This document shows, one piece after another, positions 1-6,178 of a stretch of DNA of 10,302 nt (positions are counted from its first letter, which is position 1; each line of letters begins with the position of its first letter). The notes under the pieces are model-generated. The model saw only the letters and a program-made list of their open reading frames with translations, was not told the origin of the DNA and did no database searches. Location: NCBI GenBank assembly GCA_903932755.1, contig CAIZHL010000269.1, positions 1 through 10,302 on the forward strand. Reading direction: 5' to 3'. The translations under genes and the position numbers were made by a program. The stretch is from an uncultured beta proteobacterium (GTDB lineage Bacteria; Pseudomonadota; Gammaproteobacteria; Burkholderiales; Rhodocyclaceae).

Positions 1-955
1 CCGCGGTCTGCGGCGGCTGAACGGGCATGAATATGGGGCCCGAGGCACCATACACCTGCATATAGTAGCTTGCGCCGCAGCGGAAATACGTCACGCCGTT
101 GACCATGGTGACGTCCGGCGGGCAGGGCAGCGAAGCATTGGCCGGGGGCGGTGCCGGCGCGGCCGGCGGCGGAGCGGGCTGTGGTGCCGGAGCGGGCGTG
201 GTCACGACGACCGTGGTCGGGGGCGGCGGCGGTTTCGATGCCGATGCGGCGGCGGCACCTACCACGGCGCCGACCACAAATCCGGCGGCGGCCTCGTTGT
301 TGTCCCAGTTGTCATAGTGGACTGCCGCCGGCGGATAGTAGGCGGGCGGCGGATAGTAGCCCGGAGGCGGCGCATAAGCCGCCTGCTGGCTCGACTGGGC
401 CGTGGTGGCGGTACTCTGCCGGGACTGCTGATTCGATGTGGACGTGGTCTGCCGGCTCTGCTGGTTGCTCGCCGAAGCGTCCTGCCGTTGCGCCTGGTTC
501 GTCGTGCTGGTCGATGAATAGGCCTGTTGGCGCGAAGACTGCTGGCTGGCCGCCTGCGTTTGCATGCTGCTTGCCGACGTCTGGCGCGTTTGCTGGTTGG
601 CCGCCGTGGCCGCAGAGGCCTGCCCCGATCCCGCCTGCGCCGCGGCCGTGCCGCCGCTGGCACTCTGGGCATGGGCCGCGCCGGCCGGGGATGCCCCGCC
701 GCCGGCGCCGCGTGAGCTTTGTGCTCCGGCGGAACCGCCGCCGAAGCTGCCGCCCGAGGCAGATCCCTGGCGTGAAAAACCACCGCCACTGCCGCCGCCG
801 CCGCCACCACCGCCGCTAAAGCTGTGACCGCCGCCGCCGCCACCGCCGCCTCCACCACGGGCCGCTGCTTCGGGGATCGCAGCGCTTCCGATGAACAGAA
901 GTGCGACCAGCGCGGCGAGCGGTGAAACACGCATCCGAGGTCTCCTGGTCATCAT
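1..955 (-). CDS. Exported low-complexity Gly/Gln/Ser/Pro-rich protein, 3' end outside window
   Basis: Partial gene with 318 codons in the window; it runs off the left edge. No function is recognised. The order of segments is: a signal peptide (hydrophobic stretch LAALVALLFIG, likely cleavage after an AAA/AxA site near residue 32); a glycine-rich segment (about residues 34-75, runs of ten and eight Gly); an Ala/Ser/Gln-rich segment with repeated NQQSRQ units (about 120-192); a PPGYYPPPAYYPP segment; an alternating Ala/Gly/Val patch (about 222-238) resembling a glycine zipper; a proline-rich linker; and a C-terminal part with CPPDVTMVNGVTYFRCG. That last motif resembles the short Gly-x-x-Tyr-x-x-Cys-Gly modules at the end of many exported proteobacterial proteins (DUF6515-like; tentative). 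The start at 955 overlaps the stop of the upstream gene as ATGA and has AAAGGAG about 7 bases before it. A second Met at 934 also has AGGAG at 7 bases and gives a tidier signal peptide, so either start is possible. An envelope or surface role is inferred from composition only. Confidence 0.7.
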   Translation of the reverse strand, partial: MMTRRPRMRVSPLAALVALLFIGSAAIPEAAARGGGGGGGGGGHSFSGGGGGGGGSGGGFSRQGSASGGSFGGGSAGAQSSRGAGGGASPAGAAHAQSASGGTAAAQAGSGQASAATAANQQTRQTSASSMQTQAASQQSSRQQAYSSTSTTNQAQRQDASASNQQSRQTTSTSNQQSRQSTATTAQSSQQAAYAPPPGYYPPPAYYPPAAVHYDNWDNNEAAAGFVVGAVVGAAAASASKPPPPPTTVVVTTPAPAPQPAPPPAAPAPPPANASLPCPPDVTMVNGVTYFRCGASYYMQVYGASGPIFMPVQPPQTA

Positions 956-1791
956 TTCTGCTCTCCTTTGGCACTGGTGGGCGCGCCGCGCGTGTCGATG
1001 AGCTCCGGCGGGACTTGCACGGCAAACATGATCTGCGAAGAATTCGCCGCGGGCTTGAAGCGGAATGTGGCCTTGTCGAAGTTGGGCGACAGATTCCACT
1101 TGCTGAAGTCGGCGCGGAACTGCGGCTGGCCGACTTCCGTCTTGTAAGTGATCACGATGCGCTGGGGCAGGGGTTTCTTGTCGTCGGCGATCCAGACCTG
1201 GAAGTCGACCGCCGCGGTTCGTCCGGCGATGTGATGCACGGGCTTGCCATTGAGCGACGACCGCTCGACGTAGTCGATGGCGGTCAGGCGCCGCTGCAGT
1301 TCATCCGCCAGGCGCGACATGAGAATCGGCGCCAGGGGCAGGCGCAGCTTGAGGTCGCGCACGTAGTGCACCACGGTAGCGTCGATGTCGCCGGGCTGAA
1401 CGGTTTGTGCGTAAAGGACGCTCCCGCCGTCCCTGGAACTGACCGTGATCCGCTCGCCGTCGAACAGCATCAGGCTGTTGCTGCCGTCGCTGGAGGATTC
1501 GGCGACGCGGACGCGGTTCGGTCGTGCGACGGCGACATCGCGCACTTCGCCGAATTCGATTTTCTGGCCGTCGGACTGAACCGCGTCGTAGTTGATTCGC
1601 AAGGCAACGCCGAAGCGTTGGGTTTTGCCCAGAAACCGCGCCATTTCAAGCAGGCGGTCATGGGCGAAGCGCTGCGAGTCGGACGCCAGCACGAGCGTTT
1701 GCGCGGTTGGGGTGGATGCCGGCTGCGGTGCCTGGGCCCAGGCAGCCGTGGCGGCCAGCGATGTTGCCAGTAGCAAGGACTTCTTCAGCAT
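952..1791 (-). CDS. DUF2092-family periplasmic protein
   Basis: Encodes 279 residues. The N-terminus MLKKSLLLATSLAATAAWAQ is a clear Sec signal peptide with cleavage after AWA. The mature part matches what I know of the DUF2092 family of predicted periplasmic proteins: LLEMARFLGKTQRFGVAL (about 47-64), INYDAVQSDGQKIEF (66-80), ARPNRVRV (89-96), LFDGERITV (109-117), LPLAPILM (151-158), VDFQVWIADDKKPLPQRIV (195-213) and a late FSKWNLSP (229-236). The family's function is unknown; the pattern of strands suggests a LolA/LppX-like half-barrel that could bind a lipid or hydrophobic ligand, which is inference. The start ATG is preceded by GGGGA at about 7 bases. The gene lies 70 bases after the preceding exported-protein gene, and its stop codon overlaps the start of the next gene by ATGA, so translation of the pair is probably coupled. 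No truncation or frameshift is seen. Confidence 0.85.
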   Translation of the reverse strand: MLKKSLLLATSLAATAAWAQAPQPASTPTAQTLVLASDSQRFAHDRLLEMARFLGKTQRFGVALRINYDAVQSDGQKIEFGEVRDVAVARPNRVRVAESSSDGSNSLMLFDGERITVSSRDGGSVLYAQTVQPGDIDATVVHYVRDLKLRLPLAPILMSRLADELQRRLTAIDYVERSSLNGKPVHHIAGRTAAVDFQVWIADDKKPLPQRIVITYKTEVGQPQFRADFSKWNLSPNFDKATFRFKPAANSSQIMFAVQVPPELIDTRGAPTSAKGEQK

Positions 1792-1861
1792 GGATTTTTC
1801 CCCGTCAATGATGCAAGTGCATGGTGCGATACGCGATGCCCGGACCTGCGGCGCGTTCCGA

Positions 1862-2638
1862 TCATTGGGTGATGCGACGATGCCCGGAATTCTCGACCAC
1901 GACGTTCAGGCTCTTGGCCTTGGCGGCGAGGCTGGTGCGCGCGGCGAAGATCGTGCCGTCGGGCAGCACCGACATCGTGACGTCAAGCGCGACGGCGTCG
2001 CCCGGACTGTCGAGATAGGTGGCGACGGCAACGGCGAGCAGGCGGTTGGTCGGCAGTTCGATATCCACGCCGAGTGAATCGCCGGGCTTCAGATAGTCGC
2101 CGAAAGTCAGGCGCACGCGCCGTCCCGGCTCCAGCATCTGCATGCCCATCTTGCCGGCATTGATCGACTGCTGGATGAGGCCGGACACCGGCGGCACGTA
2201 CTTGTGCACGAGTTCCGCCGCGCCCTTCATGTAGTCCGTCATTTCTTCCTTCTTGTGTTCCGCGACCCGATTCACGATCCTGCCCAGCGGCAGAATCCCC
2301 GGCGTCGGCTTCTCCTCTGTCGTCTTGTTCAGCACGACCTTCTGCACCTTGCCGTCGGCGCCGTAATAGCAGCGCTTTTGCGTGCTCGACTTCTGCTCGC
2401 CATCCTTGCTGACGACGGTGGTTTCGATCCACTCGTAGGCGCGCATCTGCTGCTCGCTGGCCTGCAGCCATTGCTTGAGCATGGCCGCGCGCTGCTGCGG
2501 CGTCGGTTGGGCCTGCGGCTGCGCCTGGGCGAGGACGATCGGTGCCGCGGCGGCCTGATCCGCTGCCGACAGCGCGGGGAAAGCCAGCGCTGCGACGATG
2601 GCGCCGAAAAAAGCAAGTTTGCGGGTGGGGTTGCGCAT
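1862..2638 (-). CDS. Exported protein of unknown function
   Basis: Encodes 258 residues from the ATG at 2638, which has GGAG 7 bases upstream and gives a typical signal peptide (MRNPTRKLAFFGAIVAALAF, probable cleavage near ALSA). The frame is open further upstream to 2722, but that extension lacks a ribosome site and would bury the signal sequence, so it is not used. The mature protein has a Gln/Pro/Ala linker, then a helical stretch (QQRAAMLKQWLQASEQQMRAYEWIE), a segment around KRCYYGADGKVQKVVLNKT with a single Cys, and a C-terminal beta-rich half (RLTFGDYLKPGDSLGVDIEL, LLAVAVATYLDSPGDAVALDV). I do not recognise a named family with confidence. The N-terminal statement of a protein-modifying YEWIETTVVSKDGEQK strand pattern and the adjacent DUF2092 gene suggest another LolA-like envelope protein, but this is inference. 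It is 70 bases upstream of the DUF2092 gene on the same strand, so the two are likely cotranscribed. Confidence 0.8.
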   Translation of the reverse strand: MRNPTRKLAFFGAIVAALAFPALSAADQAAAAPIVLAQAQPQAQPTPQQRAAMLKQWLQASEQQMRAYEWIETTVVSKDGEQKSSTQKRCYYGADGKVQKVVLNKTTEEKPTPGILPLGRIVNRVAEHKKEEMTDYMKGAAELVHKYVPPVSGLIQQSINAGKMGMQMLEPGRRVRLTFGDYLKPGDSLGVDIELPTNRLLAVAVATYLDSPGDAVALDVTMSVLPDGTIFAARTSLAAKAKSLNVVVENSGHRRITQ

Positions 2639-2744
2639 GGTTTGGCTCCATTCGGGGTGAGCTGAAAATTCGATGGCCAGCGCCCTGCAACATGAAATTC
2701 GACGGCGGCCGCGTGGTGACACTCTAGGCGGTTCCTATGTCATC

Positions 2745-2793
2745 AAAAAGTCGGCGCCGGCGGGACGGCGAGCATTTGCAAATCCGTCCGGTC
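2745..2793. repeat. Dispersed intergenic repeat, copy 1 (terminator-like)
   Basis: About 49 bases that recur at 9534-9578 in the same orientation. Shared blocks in plus-strand order are AAAAA, TCGGCGC, GGCG, ACGGCGAG, AATCC and GTCCGGTC: 39 matches over 44 aligned bases by eye, with one 5-base and one 1-base gap. Read on the minus strand it contains CTCGCCG ... CGCCGAC followed directly by TTTTT, which can form a short imperfect hairpin with a T-run. That fits a terminator downstream of the exported-protein gene ending at 2833. Both copies are intergenic. Confidence 0.6.
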
Positions 2794-2819
2794 ACTTTCC
2801 CGCAAGGAGAAAGTGCCGG
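2788..2819 (-). terminator. Hairpin downstream of the small exported-protein gene
   Basis: CCGGTCACTTTC (2788-2799) and GAAAGTGCCGG (2809-2819) are complementary over 11 pairs with a single bulged T, closing a 9-base loop. It lies 13 bases beyond the stop of the minus-strand gene at 2833. There is no strong T-run immediately after it on the minus strand, but the neighbouring repeat supplies TTTTT at 2749-2745. It may be a transcription terminator or an mRNA-stabilising stem; the two structures together likely separate this gene from the next cluster. Confidence 0.5.
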
Positions 2820-2832
2820 TGCAAACTGCCTG

Positions 2833-3333
2833 TTATTTGACCAGCTTGATGCTTATCGAGCTGACACCCAGATTGAGCGCCGCACCTTCACCCTTCGACT
2901 TGGTGGTGATGACCACCTCTTTCATGTTCTGGAAAGTGTTCCCGCCTTTGCTGACGCCGACCGCGGCACCTGCGCCGATGCCTTGATAGTTGCCGGGGAA
3001 ATCCTCGATGTTCTTCAGGAAGTAGACGTTAGCCGTGCCGTGAGCTTCGGTATAGCCGACGCCGCCGACGGTGACTCCGCTCACGGTGAAGGGGTAATCC
3101 TTGCCCTTGAAGTGCAACACGCCCTTGCCTTCCGCGCCGCCGAAAATCAGGCGCAGCTGTTTCGCATCGAACTCGGCAGTAGCGTCCGGCGGCCCGCTCA
3201 TGGCCTTTTGCCTGGCCTGCGCCTTGGCATCGGCTTTCTGTTGTGCGCCGTCCGTTTGCGCAAACGACACTTGTGCGAAGGACAACGCGAGGCCTGCAAG
3301 AACTGAACCGAGGATCATTGATTTATTGCGCAT
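2833..3333 (-). CDS. Small exported protein of unknown function
   Basis: Encodes 166 residues from the ATG at 3333, which has GGAGA 7 bases upstream; the open frame extends to 3426 but that part has no ribosome site. The signal peptide is MRNKSMILGSVLAGLALSFA with likely cleavage at SFA before QTDG. A short charged Gln/Lys/Ala linker (about 30-46) is followed by a compact, Gly-rich beta domain: LRLIFGGAEGKGVLHFKGK (60-78), DYPFTVSGVTVGGVGYTEA (79-97), ANVYFLKNIEDFPGNYQGI (101-119), AGAAVGVSKGG (121-131), VVITTKSKGEGAALNLG (140-156). I recall similar short exported proteins with a GxGxLxFxGKxYPFxVSG pattern in Proteobacteria, all without known function. It stands alone between the sulfatase and the downstream cluster, with a hairpin after it, so it may be its own transcription unit or a read-through product of the sulfatase transcript. 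Confidence 0.8.
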   Translation of the reverse strand: MRNKSMILGSVLAGLALSFAQVSFAQTDGAQQKADAKAQARQKAMSGPPDATAEFDAKQLRLIFGGAEGKGVLHFKGKDYPFTVSGVTVGGVGYTEAHGTANVYFLKNIEDFPGNYQGIGAGAAVGVSKGGNTFQNMKEVVITTKSKGEGAALNLGVSSISIKLVK

Positions 3334-3406
3334 ACGGGTTTCTCCAGAAAATTGAACTACATTGAACATGAACTGCAACAAATCCCGGGAGGGAGTGTGC
3401 TGCACT

Positions 3407-3565
3407 TCATTCGACCGTGGCCCCATCCTGCAGTCTGGGCCATTGCTTGAGATTCGGCCGGGCGTTGATCGTCCGGACCGGTTGGTTGTTGGCGAAGCCG
3501 GGTGCCTTGGTGCAGGTCTTGATCAGTCCGACTTCGCCTTCTTCTGCGCGACTTCCGCGCGAACC
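3407..3565 (-). pseudogene. Possible remnant of a lost coding sequence
   Basis: A 52-codon open frame without a start codon overlaps the last part of the sulfatase gene in another frame and continues past its stop. The part beyond the sulfatase reads like real protein: LIKTCTKAPGFANNQPVRTI followed by NARPNLKQWPRLQDGATVE and a stop at 3407-3409. About 80 percent of its codons end in G or C, as in genes here. No family is recognised. It could be the 3' end of a gene whose front was lost when this junction formed, or chance. There is no ATG, GTG or TTG in frame, so it is unlikely to be expressed as such. Confidence 0.3.
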
Positions 3566-5958
3566 TTACTGTCCTGTGCCTTCTCGGCCGGCTTCATGTC
3601 CTTCGTCTCGACGGTGACCTTGGCAATCTTGCCGGTGAAGCGCGACCTGGCTTCCGCGCCGATCGCCTCGACCACCGGCGTGCCGAGGTCGATGCCGACG
3701 TCGGCTGTTTCATCGGCGGAAAACATGCCGGCCTGGGTGTGGGCGAGTCGGCCCTCGGCGACCTTCTCGCCATTCACCAGCAGCGTGCCCATGCCGCCCT
3801 TGCCGGGACCGCCGCCGTCATAGGCGAAGTCGAAGCGAAGGGTGTTTTTGCCGGGCGGCAGCGGCTTGACGGCGGCTATCGAGACGCGTTGCAGGCCGAG
3901 GAAGTTGTAGTCGTAGGCCGGCACGCCGTTCTTGACATAGAGCGACCAGCCGCCGAAGCGCCCACCCTGCGCGATGACCGTGCCGTTGGCGCCGGCGGCG
4001 GGGATTTCGATCTCGGCCGTGATGGTCTTGGAGCGATTCTTCACGTTGGGGAAGACGGCTTCCATCATGCCGGTCATGCCTTCGCCCAGCGTGATCGAAG
4101 TGCGCCCGGCCATCAGGTCGGGACGGCCGACGGCATGCGCATCCAGGCGCTCGAAGACCCTGTCGTCGATGGGCAGCACGTGATACTTCTTCGCCTCCGC
4201 GAGGAACACGGCCTGCATTTCCTTGAGTTTCTTCGGGTTCTGCGCGGCGAGGTTATTGTTCAGGCTGAAGTCGGCGCGCACGTTGTACAGATCCCAGACA
4301 TCCTGGTTCAGGGGGTGGCGACCCTTGGCTTCCCACGGCGCGCGGTGGATGGTGCGCGCCAGCCAGCCGTCATGGTAGATCGCACGGTTGCCGGCGATCT
4401 CGAAATACTGCGTGCTGTGGCGTTCCCTGGCCTTGGCATCCTCGAAGGAATACATCAGGCTCTTGCCTTCCATCGGGATCTGCTTCGTGCCATTGACCAC
4501 CTTGGGTTCCGGCAGGCCCGCCGCCTGGAGGACGGTAGGCGCGACGTCGATGACATGGCCGAACTGGCTGCGGATCTCGTTTTTCGCCTTGATGCCCTTG
4601 GGCCAGCGCACCACCATGCCGTTGCGCGTGCCGCCGAAGTCCGAAGGCACCTGCTTCATCCAGCCGAAGGGGGCATTGAGACCGACCGCCCAGCCAGCCG
4701 CCATGTGCGGGTAAGTCTCGGGGCCGCCCCATTTGTCGGCGAGCTTGAGCATGTCCTCGACCTTCTCCGGTACGCCGTTGAAATAGGTGTATTCGTTGAA
4801 CATGCCGTTCTGGCCGCCTTCGCCGCTGGTGCCGTTGTCGCCGGCGATGTAGAAGACCAGGGTGTTGTCCGCCTCGCCGACAGCCTCGAAGGCCTTGAGC
4901 ATGCGGCCGATCTCGTGGTCGGTGTAATCGACGAAGGCGGCGAACACCTCGGCCTGGAGGATGAACAGGCGTTTCTCGTCGGCCGAGAGCGTCTCCCAGT
5001 CCTTGATCGCCGGCGGCTTGGGCGCCAGTTTGGTGCCGGCGGGCACGACGCCCGCGGCGATCTGCCGCGCCAGGGTTTCCTCGCGCATCTTGTCCCAGCC
5101 TTGGTCGAACTTGCCCTTGCCCTTCCATTTGGCGATCCATTCCTGCGGGACGTGGTGCGGTGCGTGGGTGGCACCGGGGGCGAAATAGACGAAGGACGGC
5201 TTGCCGGGGGTCAGGGCTTTCTGGTACTTGATCCAGGCCACCGCCTTGTCCGTCATGTCGGTCATGAAGTGGTAGTTCGGGTCGTTCGGCAATTCGACCT
5301 GGGCGACGCCGTCATAGAGGTAGGGCGCCCACTGGTTGGTCTCGCCGCCGAGGAAGCCGTAGAACTTGTCGAAGCCCTGGCGCGTCGGCCAGCGGTCGAA
5401 GGGACCGGAAGTGCTGGCTTCCCAAGAGGCGGTTTCGTGCCACTTGCCGAAGGCTGCCGTGTTGTAGCCGTTGAGGCGCAGCGTTTCCGCCAGCGGCGCC
5501 GTGGCATTGGGGATCTGGCCGGTCGCCCCCGGGAAACCCGTCGCCATCTCGGTGATGAAGCCCATGTTGACGGTGTGATGGTTGCGGCCGGACTTCAGCG
5601 CCGCGCGCGTCGGCGAGCACAGCGCCGTGGTGTGGAAGTTGTTGTAACGCAGGCCGTCCTGCGCCAGTCCATCGAGTGTCGGGGTCTTGATCGGGCCGCC
5701 GAAGGTGCTCGTCGCGCCAAAGCCGAGGTCGTCGATCAGCACGATCACCACGTTGGGGGCGCCTTTGGGCGCCTTGACTTCGAAGTGCGGCGGCATCTTG
5801 GCCTGGCGCGCGTCGATTTCGGAGTAGGCGGGCCGTTTCGGCTCCGCGATCGGCAGCGTAGTGCGATCGAGCCTGACCTCCGCCTGCTGCGCGGATGCGG
5901 CAATGCTCCAGAATCCTGCAAGCAGGGCGATGAAGGCGATGCGGCGGGTATATACCAT
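3523..5958 (-). CDS. Exported arylsulfatase (type I, Cys-type, formylglycine-dependent)
   Basis: Encodes 811 residues that hydrolyse sulfate esters, probably in the periplasm. The start at 5958 follows GGAGAG about 7-9 bases upstream and yields the signal peptide MVYTRRIAFIALLAGFWSI with cleavage after ASA; an in-frame ATG 15 bases earlier lacks a ribosome site. All ten active-site positions known from Pseudomonas AtsA can be placed with similar spacing: metal ligands D76 and D77 (DDLGFG), C114 in CSPTR (Cys converted to formylglycine), R118, K172 and H174 (FGKWH), H265 (GATHAPHH), D374 and N375 (GDNGTS), and K435 (GWMKQ). The catalytic core spans about 65-590. A C-terminal beta-rich domain (about 620-785, with GGRFGGWSLYVKNGVPAYDYN) resembles a jelly-roll and makes the enzyme longer than AtsA (about 530 residues). 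The end is a Lys/Ala/Glu-rich tail. Activity needs a formylglycine-generating enzyme, which is not in this window. It is transcribed away from the AraC-type regulator. The substrate cannot be told from sequence. Confidence 0.95.
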   Translation of the reverse strand: MVYTRRIAFIALLAGFWSIAASAQQAEVRLDRTTLPIAEPKRPAYSEIDARQAKMPPHFEVKAPKGAPNVVIVLIDDLGFGATSTFGGPIKTPTLDGLAQDGLRYNNFHTTALCSPTRAALKSGRNHHTVNMGFITEMATGFPGATGQIPNATAPLAETLRLNGYNTAAFGKWHETASWEASTSGPFDRWPTRQGFDKFYGFLGGETNQWAPYLYDGVAQVELPNDPNYHFMTDMTDKAVAWIKYQKALTPGKPSFVYFAPGATHAPHHVPQEWIAKWKGKGKFDQGWDKMREETLARQIAAGVVPAGTKLAPKPPAIKDWETLSADEKRLFILQAEVFAAFVDYTDHEIGRMLKAFEAVGEADNTLVFYIAGDNGTSGEGGQNGMFNEYTYFNGVPEKVEDMLKLADKWGGPETYPHMAAGWAVGLNAPFGWMKQVPSDFGGTRNGMVVRWPKGIKAKNEIRSQFGHVIDVAPTVLQAAGLPEPKVVNGTKQIPMEGKSLMYSFEDAKARERHSTQYFEIAGNRAIYHDGWLARTIHRAPWEAKGRHPLNQDVWDLYNVRADFSLNNNLAAQNPKKLKEMQAVFLAEAKKYHVLPIDDRVFERLDAHAVGRPDLMAGRTSITLGEGMTGMMEAVFPNVKNRSKTITAEIEIPAAGANGTVIAQGGRFGGWSLYVKNGVPAYDYNFLGLQRVSIAAVKPLPPGKNTLRFDFAYDGGGPGKGGMGTLLVNGEKVAEGRLAHTQAGMFSADETADVGIDLGTPVVEAIGAEARSRFTGKIAKVTVETKDMKPAEKAQDSKVRAEVAQKKAKSD

Positions 5959-6048
5959 TGAGGTGCTCTCCATTGTTGACGGCGTCCCGAGACGGCGGGA
6001 GGCGGTCGAAGTCTAGCGAACCTGACCCGATTCCGAACAGGAGTGCGA

Positions 6049-6077
6049 ATAGTAGAGGGCCGCACCGTGCCTGTCAT
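6049..6077 (-). promoter_or_regulatory. Predicted sigma70 promoter for the arylsulfatase
   Basis: On the minus strand, ATGACA (6077-6072, 5 of 6 with TTGACA), a 17-base spacer, and TACTAT (6054-6049, 4 of 6 with TATAAT). Transcription would begin near 6042, leaving an untranslated leader of about 84 bases before the ATG at 5958. The -35 box lies inside the palindrome at 6072-6082, so a protein bound there would affect initiation directly. Confidence 0.55.
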
Positions 6078-6082
6078 TGACA
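6072..6082. promoter_or_regulatory. Candidate operator palindrome between sulfatase and AraC regulator
   Basis: TGTCATTGACA is a perfect inverted repeat (TGTCA / TGACA around one T). It covers the -35 box of the sulfatase promoter and holds a perfect TTGACA on the plus strand. The motif GACA then recurs exactly 10 bases on (6079-6082 and 6089-6092, in GACAATTT and GACATTT), one helical turn apart, as is common in sites for AraC-type proteins. Binding by the adjacent regulator is inference. No good -10 follows the plus-strand TTGACA at normal spacing. Confidence 0.45.
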
Positions 6083-6178
6083 ATTTGCGACATTTCCGGC
6101 GCGGAGTATTGCCGCCAGGGCGCGATTGCAGCAACATGGCGGGTGCCGACACAGGCGATGAATAGGTTAAGTGGCACG

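Noticed and set aside
259..930. 223-codon minus-strand open frame with Ala/Val then Arg/Pro-rich sequence
   Set aside because: It is an alternative frame of the Gly/Gln-rich exported protein, which has a signal peptide, two good ribosome sites and an ATGA coupling to its neighbour; the shifted frame has none of these.
1811..1822. Small inverted repeat ATGCA-AG-TGCAT between two exported-protein genes
   Set aside because: It is short, has no T-run and no promoter around it; it could easily occur by chance.
3739..5961. Very long plus-strand open frame (740 codons) opposite the sulfatase
   Set aside because: It mirrors the sulfatase on the other strand, is rich in Arg, Val, Gly and His without domain logic, and the sulfatase frame has all family motifs. 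It is a by-product of high GC codon use.
6077..6110. Plus-strand promoter from the perfect TTGACA at 6077-6082
   Set aside because: No acceptable -10 box is found at 16-18 bases; the nearest AT-rich stretch is 22-24 bases away. It may be activator-dependent but is not supported as a promoter on its own.
6077..6178. TTG-initiated extension of the AraC-type regulator
   Set aside because: The TTG lies within the promoter palindrome, the extra 34 residues do not look like the family, and the effector domain begins just after the later ATGs.
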